Positions 52,188 to 60,566 of a stretch of DNA of 64,000 nucleotides are shown in pieces. The stretch is from the NCBI GenBank assembly GCA_026014465.1, contig JAOZID010000010.1:1274303-1338302 (forward strand), in the 5' to 3' direction. Each line of letters opens with the position of its first letter. The first letter of the stretch is position 1. The notes below the pieces were generated by a model. It made no database searches, was not told the origin of the DNA, and saw only the letters and a list, made by a program, of their open reading frames with translations. Source of the DNA: Candidatus Bathyarchaeota archaeon. Lineage in GTDB: Archaea > Thermoproteota > Bathyarchaeia > Bathyarchaeales > Bathycorpusculaceae. Both the position numbers and the translations under genes were made by a program.

Positions 52188-52716
52188 CTACGATTTCTTC
52201 TTTTTTCATTTCATCCAAAATCTTTTTGGCTTGGCTTTGCTTTTCCGTGTTGACCTTCACGACAACTATGCCCTCGTAGGGTTGCCCATAAACTATCAAA
52301 GCACCTTCAGGCGCGTGCAAAGTCGCAACGATTGTTAACAGGTCTTCTTCGCCGTCTACAACTATGTGCGTTTGCGCGTTGTTTTCGAGGGCTTTTTGTA
52401 TGGTGGTTATGGCTTCTTGGGTTATGGTTCCTTGGGGGTTTTTGATTTGGACGGCTTGTTTGTCTGGGAAACTTTGCGGCGGTACGGTTTGCCTTAGGTT
52501 CTTGTTGTCTGTTATGGCTATGTTGGTTTTTATGGCGTGAACGTGCAGGTTCTCTGAGACTACATCGCCTACGGCTATAATCATGGGGGGCTTTTCTGTT
52601 TCGATTATTTCTTCAAGTTGTATCATGGTTTGAGCAAAGCTGCCTTGGATTACTGCTCCAAAAGGTTCCTTAAGTTTTGCCCGAAGTTCCTTGGTGAGGC
52701 TGTAGGTGATGGTCAT
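52183..52716 (-). CDS. GTP-dependent dephospho-CoA kinase (DUF359)
   Basis: A 177-residue archaeal kinase of the DUF359 family for the last step of CoA synthesis. Motifs: KEPFGAVIQGS, IIAVGDVVSENL, ITDNKNLR, and VVDGEEDLLTIVATLHAPEG. Acetyl-CoA synthesis by CODH/ACS needs CoA, so it fits the metabolism. It follows spt4 by 104 bp on the same strand, as in many archaea. Confidence 0.9.
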   Translation of the reverse strand: MTITYSLTKELRAKLKEPFGAVIQGSFAQTMIQLEEIIETEKPPMIIAVGDVVSENLHVHAIKTNIAITDNKNLRQTVPPQSFPDKQAVQIKNPQGTITQEAITTIQKALENNAQTHIVVDGEEDLLTIVATLHAPEGALIVYGQPYEGIVVVKVNTEKQSQAKKILDEMKKEEIVE

Positions 52717-52820
52717 GTTCGTGCACGCCCTTACTGATTGCTAAGTTCCACTAGAACCATTTTGTACTGGATATAAATTATGCCTAAACCCGCCGCCAAA
52801 AAGATGCGCGGAGGGGGGTT

Positions 52821-53006
52821 TTATCGGACTTTTAGTGCGTAGCGGCCTTTTTCTTTGATGTTCATGGCTTTTCCAACGGCAGAGTTTTCGGGGGTGAAGA
52901 CGATGACTATGCCGCCGTAATCTTCGCTTAGGCTTGTGGATTTGCATTTGGGGCAAACGTTTTCTTTGGTTATGAAGTGGCAGTTAGAGCATGCTTTTTC
53001 GTTCAT
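52821..53006 (-). CDS. spt4: Transcription elongation factor Spt4
   Basis: A 61-residue zinc-ribbon protein: ACSNCHFITKENVCPKC, then the NusG-binding fold (YGGIVIVFTPENSAVGKAMN). It partners Spt5. Directly follows rpo7, whose stop abuts the spt4 start. Confidence 0.94.
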   Translation of the reverse strand: MNEKACSNCHFITKENVCPKCKSTSLSEDYGGIVIVFTPENSAVGKAMNIKEKGRYALKVR

Positions 53007-53600
53007 TTACTTCTCCTTCTTTTGTTTGTCGTCTTTTTTGTCTGCGGCGTCTTCGGCTACGGGTTCTGGTTCTTTTAGCCATTCAAGTTTGCCAAGGCTG
53101 GGTTGTCTTGCGGTTACTCCGATTTTGCCTGAGCTGCCTGCTCTGCCCAACGAAACCGCGGTGATTCTTACTCGCACATGATCGCCTGTAGTTAGTCTGC
53201 GTTTAGTTTCCTTTCCCAATAAAACGCCTTGTTTTTCGTCGTAAGAAATGAAATCGTCCATAAGCTGTGAAACGTGCAGCAACGCGTCCACTGGACCAAT
53301 ACGCACGAACGCTCCAAAATCTGCGATTTCCACAACATCTCCCTCAACAACTTCTTGGATAATCGGGTAAAATGCTAGCAGGGAAAAGTTTACTTTGTGG
53401 TATGTTGCGCCATCGCCGGGGATTATTTTTCCAATTGGGCTGACTTTTACTTTTGTTACGGCTATGACGTAGCCTAATTCTTCGTCTACGATGCCTTCGT
53501 ATTTTGCTCTGACTTGTTCTCTCCCCACAGCTTCAAGGGGGTTGCCAAAGGTTTCTGGAGGAATACGGATGGTATCTTGTAACGTGGTGAGTTTAAACAT
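53007..53600 (-). CDS. rpo7: RNA polymerase subunit Rpo7 (RpoE1)
   Basis: A 197-residue stalk subunit. Residues 1-80 are the RNP-like tip domain (MFKLTTLQDTIRIPPETFG), followed by an S1 RNA-binding domain (VEIADFGAFVRIGPVDALLH) and a charged tail. Forms the polymerase stalk with Rpo4. Confidence 0.96.
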   Translation of the reverse strand: MFKLTTLQDTIRIPPETFGNPLEAVGREQVRAKYEGIVDEELGYVIAVTKVKVSPIGKIIPGDGATYHKVNFSLLAFYPIIQEVVEGDVVEIADFGAFVRIGPVDALLHVSQLMDDFISYDEKQGVLLGKETKRRLTTGDHVRVRITAVSLGRAGSSGKIGVTARQPSLGKLEWLKEPEPVAEDAADKKDDKQKKEK

Positions 53601-53603
53601 GTG

Positions 53604-54029
53604 TTATGTCATCCCGTCGATGTCTAGACGCGATTTTGCTCTCACATAAATCACTGGCAGACTTATATCTCTTAGCATTCCTTTTAACTGTTTGTCGTTG
53701 GTGAATACTGGAGCGCCCCATTTCTTTGCAATTCTTAGAATCGACTCATCTGTTTGTTCCCCCCGCTTTTGCTTCACCTCAACATACGTGCACCTCGCGG
53801 CAAGACTCAACGCAAACGTGGCATACTTTTGGGTTTTAACCGACTTTTTCTGCGACAGCATCTCTAACTCTTTTTTCACAGGCGAGATTAAAACTAACTC
53901 AAAGTTTCTGTTCAGCACACGTTCAAGCTCTGCGAAAATATCAATCCTAAACTCTAAAGGCGCAAACAGTGCATTCGAATCCACAATCACCCAAAGCTTT
54001 GGTTTCTTAATGCCTGTTTCGTTTGTCAT
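53604..54029 (-). CDS. PIN-domain nuclease (FCF1/VapC9-like)
   Basis: A 141-residue PIN domain. Acidic active-site residues are visible: VIVDSNALF (first Asp), KKELE (Glu), TDESILRIA (Asp) and VFTNDKQLK (Asp). In archaea this gene usually sits between aIF2-gamma and rpo7, as here, and resembles the rRNA-processing FCF1/UTP24 group rather than a toxin; no antitoxin gene is present. Confidence 0.85.
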   Translation of the reverse strand: MTNETGIKKPKLWVIVDSNALFAPLEFRIDIFAELERVLNRNFELVLISPVKKELEMLSQKKSVKTQKYATFALSLAARCTYVEVKQKRGEQTDESILRIAKKWGAPVFTNDKQLKGMLRDISLPVIYVRAKSRLDIDGMT

Positions 54030-54290
54030 TGACTGCTGCCACCTTATTTGCTACTTCTACTTTCCAGCCTGGAGCATTTAAAACTGTCCACCCCCGTTTG
54101 TTTGGCGGGAGTTGATTGATTGCTCAAGAATTCCTGTTTAGTTTGGACTTTCGTTTTGTTTTTCGGGTTGTTTTGCTTGAAATTTCAAGTTTGTTGCTGT
54201 TTTGTTTGCTGTGTATTTTAGAATCACTTTTAAACCTTCAGCTTATAGAGTAAATTGTTCCTGTAGTCTACCTGGGTGAAGGGGAAAATT

Positions 54291-54707
54291 ATGCTAAATG
54301 AGAAGTCTTGTGGAGCTGTGGTTTACCGAAGAAATCCTGAATTAACTTATCTGCTGCTTCAGTACGGGGCTGGGCACTGGGACTTTGTGAAAGGCAACGT
54401 CGAAGCAGGTGAAACTGAAAAAGAAACCGTGGTGCGCGAATTAGCAGAAGAAACAGGCATAACCGACGCCACATTTATCGCGGATTTTAAAGAACCCATA
54501 AGTTACTTCTACAAACGCCAAGGCAGCACAGTGTACAAAGAAGTTATTTTTTACCTTATGGAGACCCAAACCAGCCAAGTCACGTTATCTTTTGAGCATA
54601 AAGATTTTTGTTGGTTGCCCTATGACCAAGCTATGGAGCAGTTGACTTTTAAGAACGCCCGTAACGTTTTGCAAAAAGCCGACTGGTTCTTAAAAATTTC
54701 TTCTTAG
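54291..54707 (+). CDS. Nudix hydrolase (diadenosine tetraphosphatase-like)
   Basis: A 138-residue Nudix protein. The Nudix box GNVEAGETEKETVVRELAEE, followed by TGI, is complete. The start SCGAVVYRR and FVKG just before the box resemble the asymmetric Ap4A hydrolase group. ATG at 54291 is chosen, 5 nt after GAAGGGGAAA. It interrupts the conserved eS6-aIF2-gamma-PIN cluster on the opposite strand and overlaps the aIF2-gamma stop by 4 bp. Confidence 0.9.
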   Translation: MLNEKSCGAVVYRRNPELTYLLLQYGAGHWDFVKGNVEAGETEKETVVRELAEETGITDATFIADFKEPISYFYKRQGSTVYKEVIFYLMETQTSQVTLSFEHKDFCWLPYDQAMEQLTFKNARNVLQKADWFLKISS

Positions 54708-55975
54708 CTTTTGCTGCTTGGGTCGTCGACTATTAATCCGTAACCGATAAGTCTCCATCGGGACGTTATTTTTCTGCTTATGGCTACTCGAGAACCTGGC
54801 AAAACACACACTGGTCTGCTTAGTTTAACTTTGATGGTGTCGCCTTTGGCAGCGGTTACTTTTCCAACGTTCACGGCGGCTCCAACGTGCAACAGCAACG
54901 CTTCGTCTAAGTTAATTTTCTCAACTTTAAGCTGGTCCTTGGTTCCCACTGCACGCTCCAACACATGAGTCTCCAACGTCAACTCCGTCAACGTCGGCGG
55001 CAACATGTCCTTTTTGCCCGCAACGTTTCCCGTTAAACCATCAGCTTTTGAATATGACGGATCCAAACAGGTGCCTACGCCAACAAGTCCGCCGCAGGTA
55101 GCCTCGTTTACCTGATCATCGCCCGCTTGCAAACTCGTAATCTCACTAATTAGCGGGTCATAAACGGTTTTGCCATGACGCTCTGTCATGATTCCCGGGC
55201 GAATTTCGATGTCCTCGCCTACAACAAATTTGCCCTGTGCTATGGTTCCGCCTACAATGCCGCCGTCCATTTCGTCTATTTCGGTTCCGGGCTTGTTTAC
55301 GTCAAAGCTGCGGATGATATACATGAAGGGCGGTTTGGTTTCGTCTCTTTTTGGGGTGGGTATGATTTCTTGGATGGCGTTTAACATAACATCGGTGTTG
55401 ATTTCGCGTTGAGCGGAGATGGGGATGATGGGTGCGTTTTCGGCGACGGTGCCTTTGACGAACCGTTTGATTTCATTGTAGCTCTCTACCGCTCGTTTTT
55501 TGTCTACGATGTCAATTTTGTTTTGCACAATAATGATGTTTTTTATGCCGCTAACTTCTGCTGCCGCCAAGTGTTCTCGGGTTTGAGGTTGGGGGCAGGG
55601 TTCATCAGCTGCGATAACTAGTATGGCTCCGTCCATGATGGCTGCGCCTGAAAGCATAGTTGCCATCAACGCTTCGTGCCCTGGGGCGTCAACAAAGCTT
55701 ATGGCGCGGTCAAACTCTGCTTTTCCGCCGCATTTCTTGCAGACGGGCTTTATGGAGTAGTTGCCTGGGGCTTCGCATTTGGGACACTTGTAAATGGGCA
55801 AATCAGCATAGCCGATTTTGATGGTGATGCCTCTTTTTAGTTCTTCACTGTGGCGTGACGCCCAAACACCTGTCAAAGACTGGATCAAAGTAGTTTTTCC
55901 GTGGTCTACGTGCCCTATGGTGCCGACGTTGACTTCTGGCTGCTTTAGAATCGCTTTTTCATCACTCATTTGCAT
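54704..55975 (-). CDS. Translation initiation factor aIF2 subunit gamma
   Basis: A 423-residue GTPase that carries Met-tRNAi. G1 GHVDHGKTTL, G3 DAPGHE, G4 NKID, and the zinc knuckle CPKCEAPGNYSIKPVCKKC are present, followed by two beta-barrel domains. ATG at 55975 or 55969. Confidence 0.97.
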   Translation of the reverse strand: MQMSDEKAILKQPEVNVGTIGHVDHGKTTLIQSLTGVWASRHSEELKRGITIKIGYADLPIYKCPKCEAPGNYSIKPVCKKCGGKAEFDRAISFVDAPGHEALMATMLSGAAIMDGAILVIAADEPCPQPQTREHLAAAEVSGIKNIIIVQNKIDIVDKKRAVESYNEIKRFVKGTVAENAPIIPISAQREINTDVMLNAIQEIIPTPKRDETKPPFMYIIRSFDVNKPGTEIDEMDGGIVGGTIAQGKFVVGEDIEIRPGIMTERHGKTVYDPLISEITSLQAGDDQVNEATCGGLVGVGTCLDPSYSKADGLTGNVAGKKDMLPPTLTELTLETHVLERAVGTKDQLKVEKINLDEALLLHVGAAVNVGKVTAAKGDTIKVKLSRPVCVLPGSRVAISRKITSRWRLIGYGLIVDDPSSKS

Positions 55976-56036
55976 TCACAAGTACCTGTTGGATTGTTGA
56001 GAGACTAAAAATGATAGAAGTTAATAAGGGTGCCCA

Positions 56037-56450
56037 TTATGCGGGGGCTTCGGGCTTTGCTTCTTCAGGTTTGGCTGCTGCTTTGGCTTCTTTGGGCTTG
56101 TTTGGCTTCTCGACAATCTTTGCGTTTATCTGCACAATCTCGTCAGTTATGATGTTGCCGCGAACAGCTTTGCGTCTTCGTTGCCCATCACGTTTAGGCT
56201 TAAAACCAACGCCGCCTGCCAAAACAACTTTCCTTCTTACTCCACCATGAACATTAGGACGAATGGGTACACCATCACTATCCGACCCGCCTTGTATACG
56301 CAGTTTATGAGCTGGCAAATCCACAACGGATCCATCAACGATCTCGCCGATTCTTTTGCCAATGAACGGTACTGCACGGGCTTCCTCAACTTCAATTGCT
56401 TTTGAGGTGCCATCTTCAGGGTCAGACACTATCACTTTGAACTTCGCCAT
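56037..56450 (-). CDS. rps6e: Ribosomal protein eS6
   Basis: A 137-residue S6e (FKVIVSDPEDGTSKAIEVEE; GKRIGEIVDGSVVDLPAHKL; GGSDSDGVPIRP), with an Ala/Lys/Glu-rich tail. 61 bp upstream of aIF2-gamma, the common archaeal order. Confidence 0.95.
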   Translation of the reverse strand: MAKFKVIVSDPEDGTSKAIEVEEARAVPFIGKRIGEIVDGSVVDLPAHKLRIQGGSDSDGVPIRPNVHGGVRRKVVLAGGVGFKPKRDGQRRRKAVRGNIITDEIVQINAKIVEKPNKPKEAKAAAKPEEAKPEAPA

Positions 56451-56715
56451 ATATTACGAACACTCCAGCGCAGTAGGAAAGCGAACATCTCTCTATTAAG
56501 GATTTATGAATGCACCTAAAATTCTTCCAAAAAACCCTGCCTTTTCCACAGGTTCCCAGCCCCAAACCTGCGAACTTTACACAAACCTTTGCCCTGTTTT
56601 GACAGGAACACGCAAAATCGCTTCTCACAGAAGGTTTAGCAGCTAAAAACCGTGCATTTTGCCTGCTTGGCGTGCAAACAAAAGAAAGAAAAGAAGAAAG
56701 GAGTTGGGGATGGGT

Positions 56716-58155
56716 TTATTCTACGTGGACTCTGAAGAGGTCTACGTCTTCGCGCATGTTTTGTGTGAGTTCGAGGAAGTCTCGTACTGCGCGTTCGGTG
56801 TCTTTGGATTGGGTGACGTATCTGCCGACGATGAGTATGTCTGCGCCTTGGGCTAGGGCTTCTTTGGCTGTTTCGGGTACGATGCCGCCTGCGACTGCTA
56901 TGAGGAATTTTTTGTCGCTGAATGCTTCGCGTATGAGTTTTATGCGTTCCAACCCGCAGGATCTGCCTGTTTCTTGGTCAATGCCGCGGTGCAGTATGAC
57001 GACGTCGGGGAAGTTCTTTAGCGACTTGAGTTTGACTAGTACGTCTTCGACGTTGAGCATGTCGATTATGGCGTAGATTCCTAATCGTTTGGCTTCGTGA
57101 ACAAACGAGTCCAAAGTTTCTGGTGGGGCAAGCCCGGCTGCGACGACGGCATCAGCGGTGTCCTCATAAGCGATGTCTGCTTCGACTTTTCCTACGTCTA
57201 AGGTTTTGAGGTCTGCGACCATGAAGGCGTCTTTGGCGGTTTGGCGTAAATCGTTTATGACGCGGGTTCCGTAGCGTTTAATCAGGGGCGTGCCGACTTC
57301 GATTATGATGCGGTCGCTTCCAGGCAACTGTGAGAGTATGCGTTTGGCGCCCTCAAGTGATGGTGCGTCAAGGGAAATTTGTAGGTATGGGGGTCTCCAT
57401 AGGCGCGGAACTTTGAAGCCCATGATTGGGTGTTTGGCGCGGTCTTTGTCGTAGTTGATTTTCTCTATGGTGGGGTACTTCTTTAGCGCTCTTTGCAGTG
57501 CCATCTTTGTTGCGCCGTAGTTGTACTGGTAGATTCTGCGGAAATCTGCGGCTTGTGGGTGTATGAAGACGCTGCAGATTATGACCCAGTCGTCGACTTT
57601 GTCTGCGGGAACTACGCCTTCTTCCACAGAGTCTGCAACGGCTTTGGCGACGGCGGCTTGGGCGGGACCAAAAATCTTCCCCGTGTCCGCCATGTTTTTG
57701 ACGGTGACTTTGGGTACGATGAGTGTGTGAGGTTTAGGAGGCAAGTTAGGTCGGATAACAGCGAGCAGGGGGGTGTGTCCTGCGGAGAGGTTTGTCATGC
57801 CCTGAGCGAATGCCTGACCGACAGGTCCAGTTTTGTCGCCTATCATCAAGTCAATGTGGGCAACTTCGTTTCCTTCGCCAACTAAGGCTTCGCCAATAAG
57901 ATACGTGTTTGAGAGGTCTTCAAAGCCGTAGTCATCTGCAATGGGCATTTGGTCAAGGATTTCTTTGAAGTCCACGCTAAAGTCTTTCATCCAAGTATAG
58001 AGGGTGTCGCGGTGGATGTTTAGAACTTTGGCGGTTCCGCTAATTGTCGGTTTTGTCGGTTTACCCTTCAACGTGGCTTCTTTTTTCGCTGCTTCTGATA
58101 ATACTTTTATGAGTTCTTCTCGTGATTCAGGTTTTTTAGTGTCAATACCCGACAT
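56716..58155 (-). CDS. Bifunctional Fae-Hps with N-terminal helix-turn-helix domain
   Basis: A 479-residue protein. Residues ~38-63 (PTISGTAKVLNIHRDTLYTW, then MKDF) look like a helix-turn-helix. From ~85 it is formaldehyde-activating enzyme (YLIGEALVGEGNEVAHIDL with catalytic His100; LSAGHTPLLAVIRPNLPPKP; RIYQYNYGATKMALQRALKK). From ~270 it is 3-hexulose-6-phosphate synthase (LQISLDAPSLEGAKRI; DRIIIEVGTPLIKRYG; VAGGIVPETAKEAL). The two enzymes join formaldehyde, tetrahydromethanopterin and ribulose-5-phosphate chemistry, often for pentose synthesis in archaea. The ~83-residue front extension is not part of normal Fae-Hps. Its ATG has a TATA box at 58190-58199. Confidence 0.9.
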   Translation of the reverse strand: MSGIDTKKPESREELIKVLSEAAKKEATLKGKPTKPTISGTAKVLNIHRDTLYTWMKDFSVDFKEILDQMPIADDYGFEDLSNTYLIGEALVGEGNEVAHIDLMIGDKTGPVGQAFAQGMTNLSAGHTPLLAVIRPNLPPKPHTLIVPKVTVKNMADTGKIFGPAQAAVAKAVADSVEEGVVPADKVDDWVIICSVFIHPQAADFRRIYQYNYGATKMALQRALKKYPTIEKINYDKDRAKHPIMGFKVPRLWRPPYLQISLDAPSLEGAKRILSQLPGSDRIIIEVGTPLIKRYGTRVINDLRQTAKDAFMVADLKTLDVGKVEADIAYEDTADAVVAAGLAPPETLDSFVHEAKRLGIYAIIDMLNVEDVLVKLKSLKNFPDVVILHRGIDQETGRSCGLERIKLIREAFSDKKFLIAVAGGIVPETAKEALAQGADILIVGRYVTQSKDTERAVRDFLELTQNMREDVDLFRVHVE

Positions 58156-58162
58156 GCATTAA

Positions 58163-58278
58163 TGTCTCCGCCCTCAGGGTGTCCGCCCGCGTATATAAGA
58201 GTGTCGGGTAAACACGGTCTAGCCGCTATGACAGCGTTCAGGTTTTGCAGGGTTTTGTCGGACACGCCCTTCTGAGGG
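58163..58278. promoter_or_regulatory. Operator-like array of TGTC sites with flanking inverted repeat
   Basis: TGTC occurs at 58163, 58180, 58202 and 58256 on the plus strand, the last as the palindrome TGTC-G-GACA. CCCTCAGGGTGTCCG (58171-58185) and CGGACACGCCCTTCTGAGGG (58259-58278) form an imperfect inverted repeat beside the two divergent TATA boxes. The array suits cooperative binding by a dimeric regulator, perhaps the HTH domain of the Fae-Hps fusion itself. Confidence 0.4.
58190..58199 (-). promoter_or_regulatory. TATA box of the fae-hps gene
   Basis: Reads CTTATATACG on the minus strand, about 40 nt before the ATG at 58155. Confidence 0.55.
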
Positions 58279-58290
58279 TTTACAGGTAGC

Positions 58291-58300
58291 TCTATATATG
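58291..58300 (+). promoter_or_regulatory. TATA box of the 58345 gene
   Basis: TCTATATATG, about 50 nt before the ATG at 58345, back to back with the fae-hps promoter. Confidence 0.5.
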
Positions 58301-58344
58301 CTGCTGAAGTACCTTTTTTAGAAATCTTGCAGGAGCCTTAACTC

Positions 58345-58617
58345 ATGTCGCGAAACGACTGCGTATTCACCGTTTCCATCTTGCTAGGCATCATACTTTT
58401 CCTTTACGGCGCCAACGCCTATGACCCCATTGTGGGGTGGCTGGGAGTTTTTCTTCTGGTCGGCGGCGTCGTAGCCTTCGTTGGCTTTTACCTATACGAC
58501 GCTGTATTCAAAGGCAAAACCACGCCACTCAGCAACCATAAAGACTGCAAAACTTTTCCTGCAAATACCCCATGTACCGCTCCACTGATATTGGCGTTTG
58601 AACAATTTTTTGTATGA
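58345..58617 (+). CDS. Small two-helix membrane protein
   Basis: A 90-residue protein with two transmembrane helices (about 8-25 and 31-52). The first ~60 residues look real; the last ~30 are antisense to the end of the M32 carboxypeptidase gene (89-bp tail-to-tail overlap) and may be a chance extension after loss of an earlier stop. Unknown function; strong TATA box upstream. Confidence 0.55.
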   Translation: MSRNDCVFTVSILLGIILFLYGANAYDPIVGWLGVFLLVGGVVAFVGFYLYDAVFKGKTTPLSNHKDCKTFPANTPCTAPLILAFEQFFV

Positions 58618-60073
58618 GGTCAGTTGGGTCGTAAAGGTTCGCGTAGCTGTAGACATTGCTTTTTAGCCAGCTGCTAACGGGTTTTAAGTCGCCCTTCTCG
58701 ACGCTGCTTTCCCAATCTGGCACCTGCTTTTGTAGCGCGCCCAAGATTTGTCCGCTGTAGATGTTGCCCAAAGCGTAAGTGGGGAAGTACCCATACAAGC
58801 CGCTTGCCCAATGCGTATCTTGCATAACGCCTTCAGCGTCATTTTGCACCTCAACACCCAGCAAGTCCTTGTATTTTTGGTTCCAAACCTGCGGCAACTC
58901 TGCCACATCTACTTTATCCGAGAACAAATCCTGCTCAATTTGGAAGCGTATAATCACGTGCAGGTTGTAGGTGACTTCGTCGGCTTCGATGCGTATTTTG
59001 GAGGGCGCAACCGCGTTTACTGCGTGCACAAACTCTTCCAAACCTGCGTTGGCAAGGCTGGGAGCTTTCTGTTTTAGTTTGGGGAACATAAATGTCCAGA
59101 AGGGTTTGGAGCGTCCGATGATGTTTTCGTAGAAGCGTGATTGGGATTCGTGAAAGCCCATGCTGCATGCTGCGCCTACGGGTTGATACTTCCACTGCTG
59201 GGGTAGTCCCTGCTCATAAAGTGCATGTCCTGCCTCATGCAGCGTGCTAAAGATGGAGCTGGCGAATTTGTCTTCGTAGTAATGGGTGGTTATGCGCACG
59301 TCATCGTAGTAGCCTGTGGTGAAGGGATGCTCGGTTTCGTCGAGTCTGCCCGCCGATGCTGGGGAGGTGGTGTCGTAGCCAAGAGTCTGCATAAAAAGTT
59401 GGGCAATTTGCTTCTGGTTTTGGGTGGGGACTTTGTGTTTGAGGCTCTCTGGGTTGGGCTGCTTGGGCGCGCTTTGAATCTGCGAGATGAGCTTTTTGAG
59501 TTCCCTTTGTAGCTTTTCGAAAACTTGGTTTATAGTGGTCGCCTGTGTTTTGGGTTCGTAAATGTCGATGAGAGCATCGTAGGCGGTTTTGGTCTGTTTA
59601 ACCTCTTTGAGTATTTGGGCGCCTTGTTTGCTTAGCTCGACGAGTTTTTCCAGTTCAGGCTTAAACAACGCGAAATCTTTGGCGGCTTTGGCTTTTTTCC
59701 ACACATTAATAGTCAAGGCCTGCTGCTTGGCAAGCTTCGCAACCAACTCACTAGGCAACGCGGTTTGCTCGTTATAGTTCTTCTTGATAAGCTCCACATT
59801 ACGCTTCTCAACTGCCCCCAAGTTTTCGTAGCTACTGTTTTTGAGTATATCTTCAAGAAGCTTTCCCGTCTTAGGCGAAGTGCTCAATTTGTGACTGATT
59901 TGGCTAAGCAAAGCCAACTGCTCACTACGCAACTCCACCGCCCGCGGAGGCATCATAGTTTCCATATCCCAACTCACAAGCGCCTCCACCGAACCCAAAA
60001 CAACCACTTCACGATTCCGCGCCAAAAGCCGCTTATAATCCAACTCTAAACCAGACGACATAAACAAACTCAT
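58529..60073 (-). CDS. M32-family metallocarboxypeptidase
   Basis: A 514-residue thermostable carboxypeptidase (Taq type). The zinc motif HEAGH lies in IFSTLHEAGHALYEQGL, and the downstream family motif GFHESQSRFYENIIGRS with the catalytic Glu is present, as is VTYNLHVIIRFQIEQDLF. The frame is open upstream to 60268 through repeat copy D, but similarity begins after MSLFMSSGLELDY, so ATG at 60073 (or 60061) is chosen; this gives the usual family length of about 500. Confidence 0.93.
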   Translation of the reverse strand: MSLFMSSGLELDYKRLLARNREVVVLGSVEALVSWDMETMMPPRAVELRSEQLALLSQISHKLSTSPKTGKLLEDILKNSSYENLGAVEKRNVELIKKNYNEQTALPSELVAKLAKQQALTINVWKKAKAAKDFALFKPELEKLVELSKQGAQILKEVKQTKTAYDALIDIYEPKTQATTINQVFEKLQRELKKLISQIQSAPKQPNPESLKHKVPTQNQKQIAQLFMQTLGYDTTSPASAGRLDETEHPFTTGYYDDVRITTHYYEDKFASSIFSTLHEAGHALYEQGLPQQWKYQPVGAACSMGFHESQSRFYENIIGRSKPFWTFMFPKLKQKAPSLANAGLEEFVHAVNAVAPSKIRIEADEVTYNLHVIIRFQIEQDLFSDKVDVAELPQVWNQKYKDLLGVEVQNDAEGVMQDTHWASGLYGYFPTYALGNIYSGQILGALQKQVPDWESSVEKGDLKPVSSWLKSNVYSYANLYDPTDLIQKIVQTPISVERYMGYLQEKFCSLYGC

Positions 60074-60172
60074 CCCATACAACCAACCTGTGTCGGCGCC
60101 TTCATTTATGGCTTTGCAACCCCAACCAAACAGCTTCAGACCACTGCCCGCGTCCACTTTTCCTTCAAAACA

Positions 60173-60221
60173 TAGACCCCCTCCCCCTTTCTGCATAGAA
60201 TTAATATTTGTATCCAAATAG
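60173..60221 (-). repeat. Dispersed G-tract element, copy D
   Basis: On the minus strand: CTATTTGGATACAAAT, ATTAATTC, TATGCAGAAA, then directly GGGGGAGGGGG ending TCTA. The most divergent copy; it lacks the four to five bases between the GAAA core and the G tract. Points toward the M32 carboxypeptidase gene and lies 100 nt before its start. Confidence 0.65.
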
Positions 60222-60282
60222 GTTGGCGCTGGGGTGGTTTTGCGCGTAAACGTTTTATGGATTTGCATCTATACTTTGGGGT

Positions 60283-60453
60283 ATGTCGGATAAGAAGGAA
60301 GATAGAAGCACGTGGGCTATTGGCGGCGGCGTGATTGCGGGTTTGGGTGTTGGTTTTTTCTTTTTGCCTAATACGATGGCGTTTGTTGGCTCCATGATGC
60401 TGGGTTTGGGAATTGGTCTTATCGTGACCGCGTTAGCTTCACGCAAACACTAA
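60283..60453 (+). CDS. Small glycine-rich membrane protein, 56 residues
   Basis: ATG to TAA, encoding a short charged front (SDKKEDRSTW) and two glycine-rich transmembrane helices (IGGGVIAGLGVGFFFL; FVGSMMLGLGIGLIVTALA). The composition is that of a real membrane protein. Divergent from the M32 gene. Unknown function. Confidence 0.6.
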   Translation: MSDKKEDRSTWAIGGGVIAGLGVGFFFLPNTMAFVGSMMLGLGIGLIVTALASRKH

Positions 60454-60566
60454 CCTGCCGTTTTTCTTTGCCGCGCAATCCTAGCAAACTCGTTTTTAAG
60501 TGTGTTTTTGTTTGTCTGCGTTGGGTGGAATGCTTTTAAGTTTTTTAGGGCATATTTTGGTTGTGA

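Noticed and set aside
53604-54029. VapC-type toxin
   Set aside because: The PIN domain has no antitoxin partner and sits in the conserved archaeal aIF2-gamma/rpo7 block, which favours an RNA-processing role.
60074-60268. N-terminal extension of the M32 carboxypeptidase
   Set aside because: The extra 65 codons pass through repeat copy D and have no similarity to the family, whose usual length is reached from 60073.
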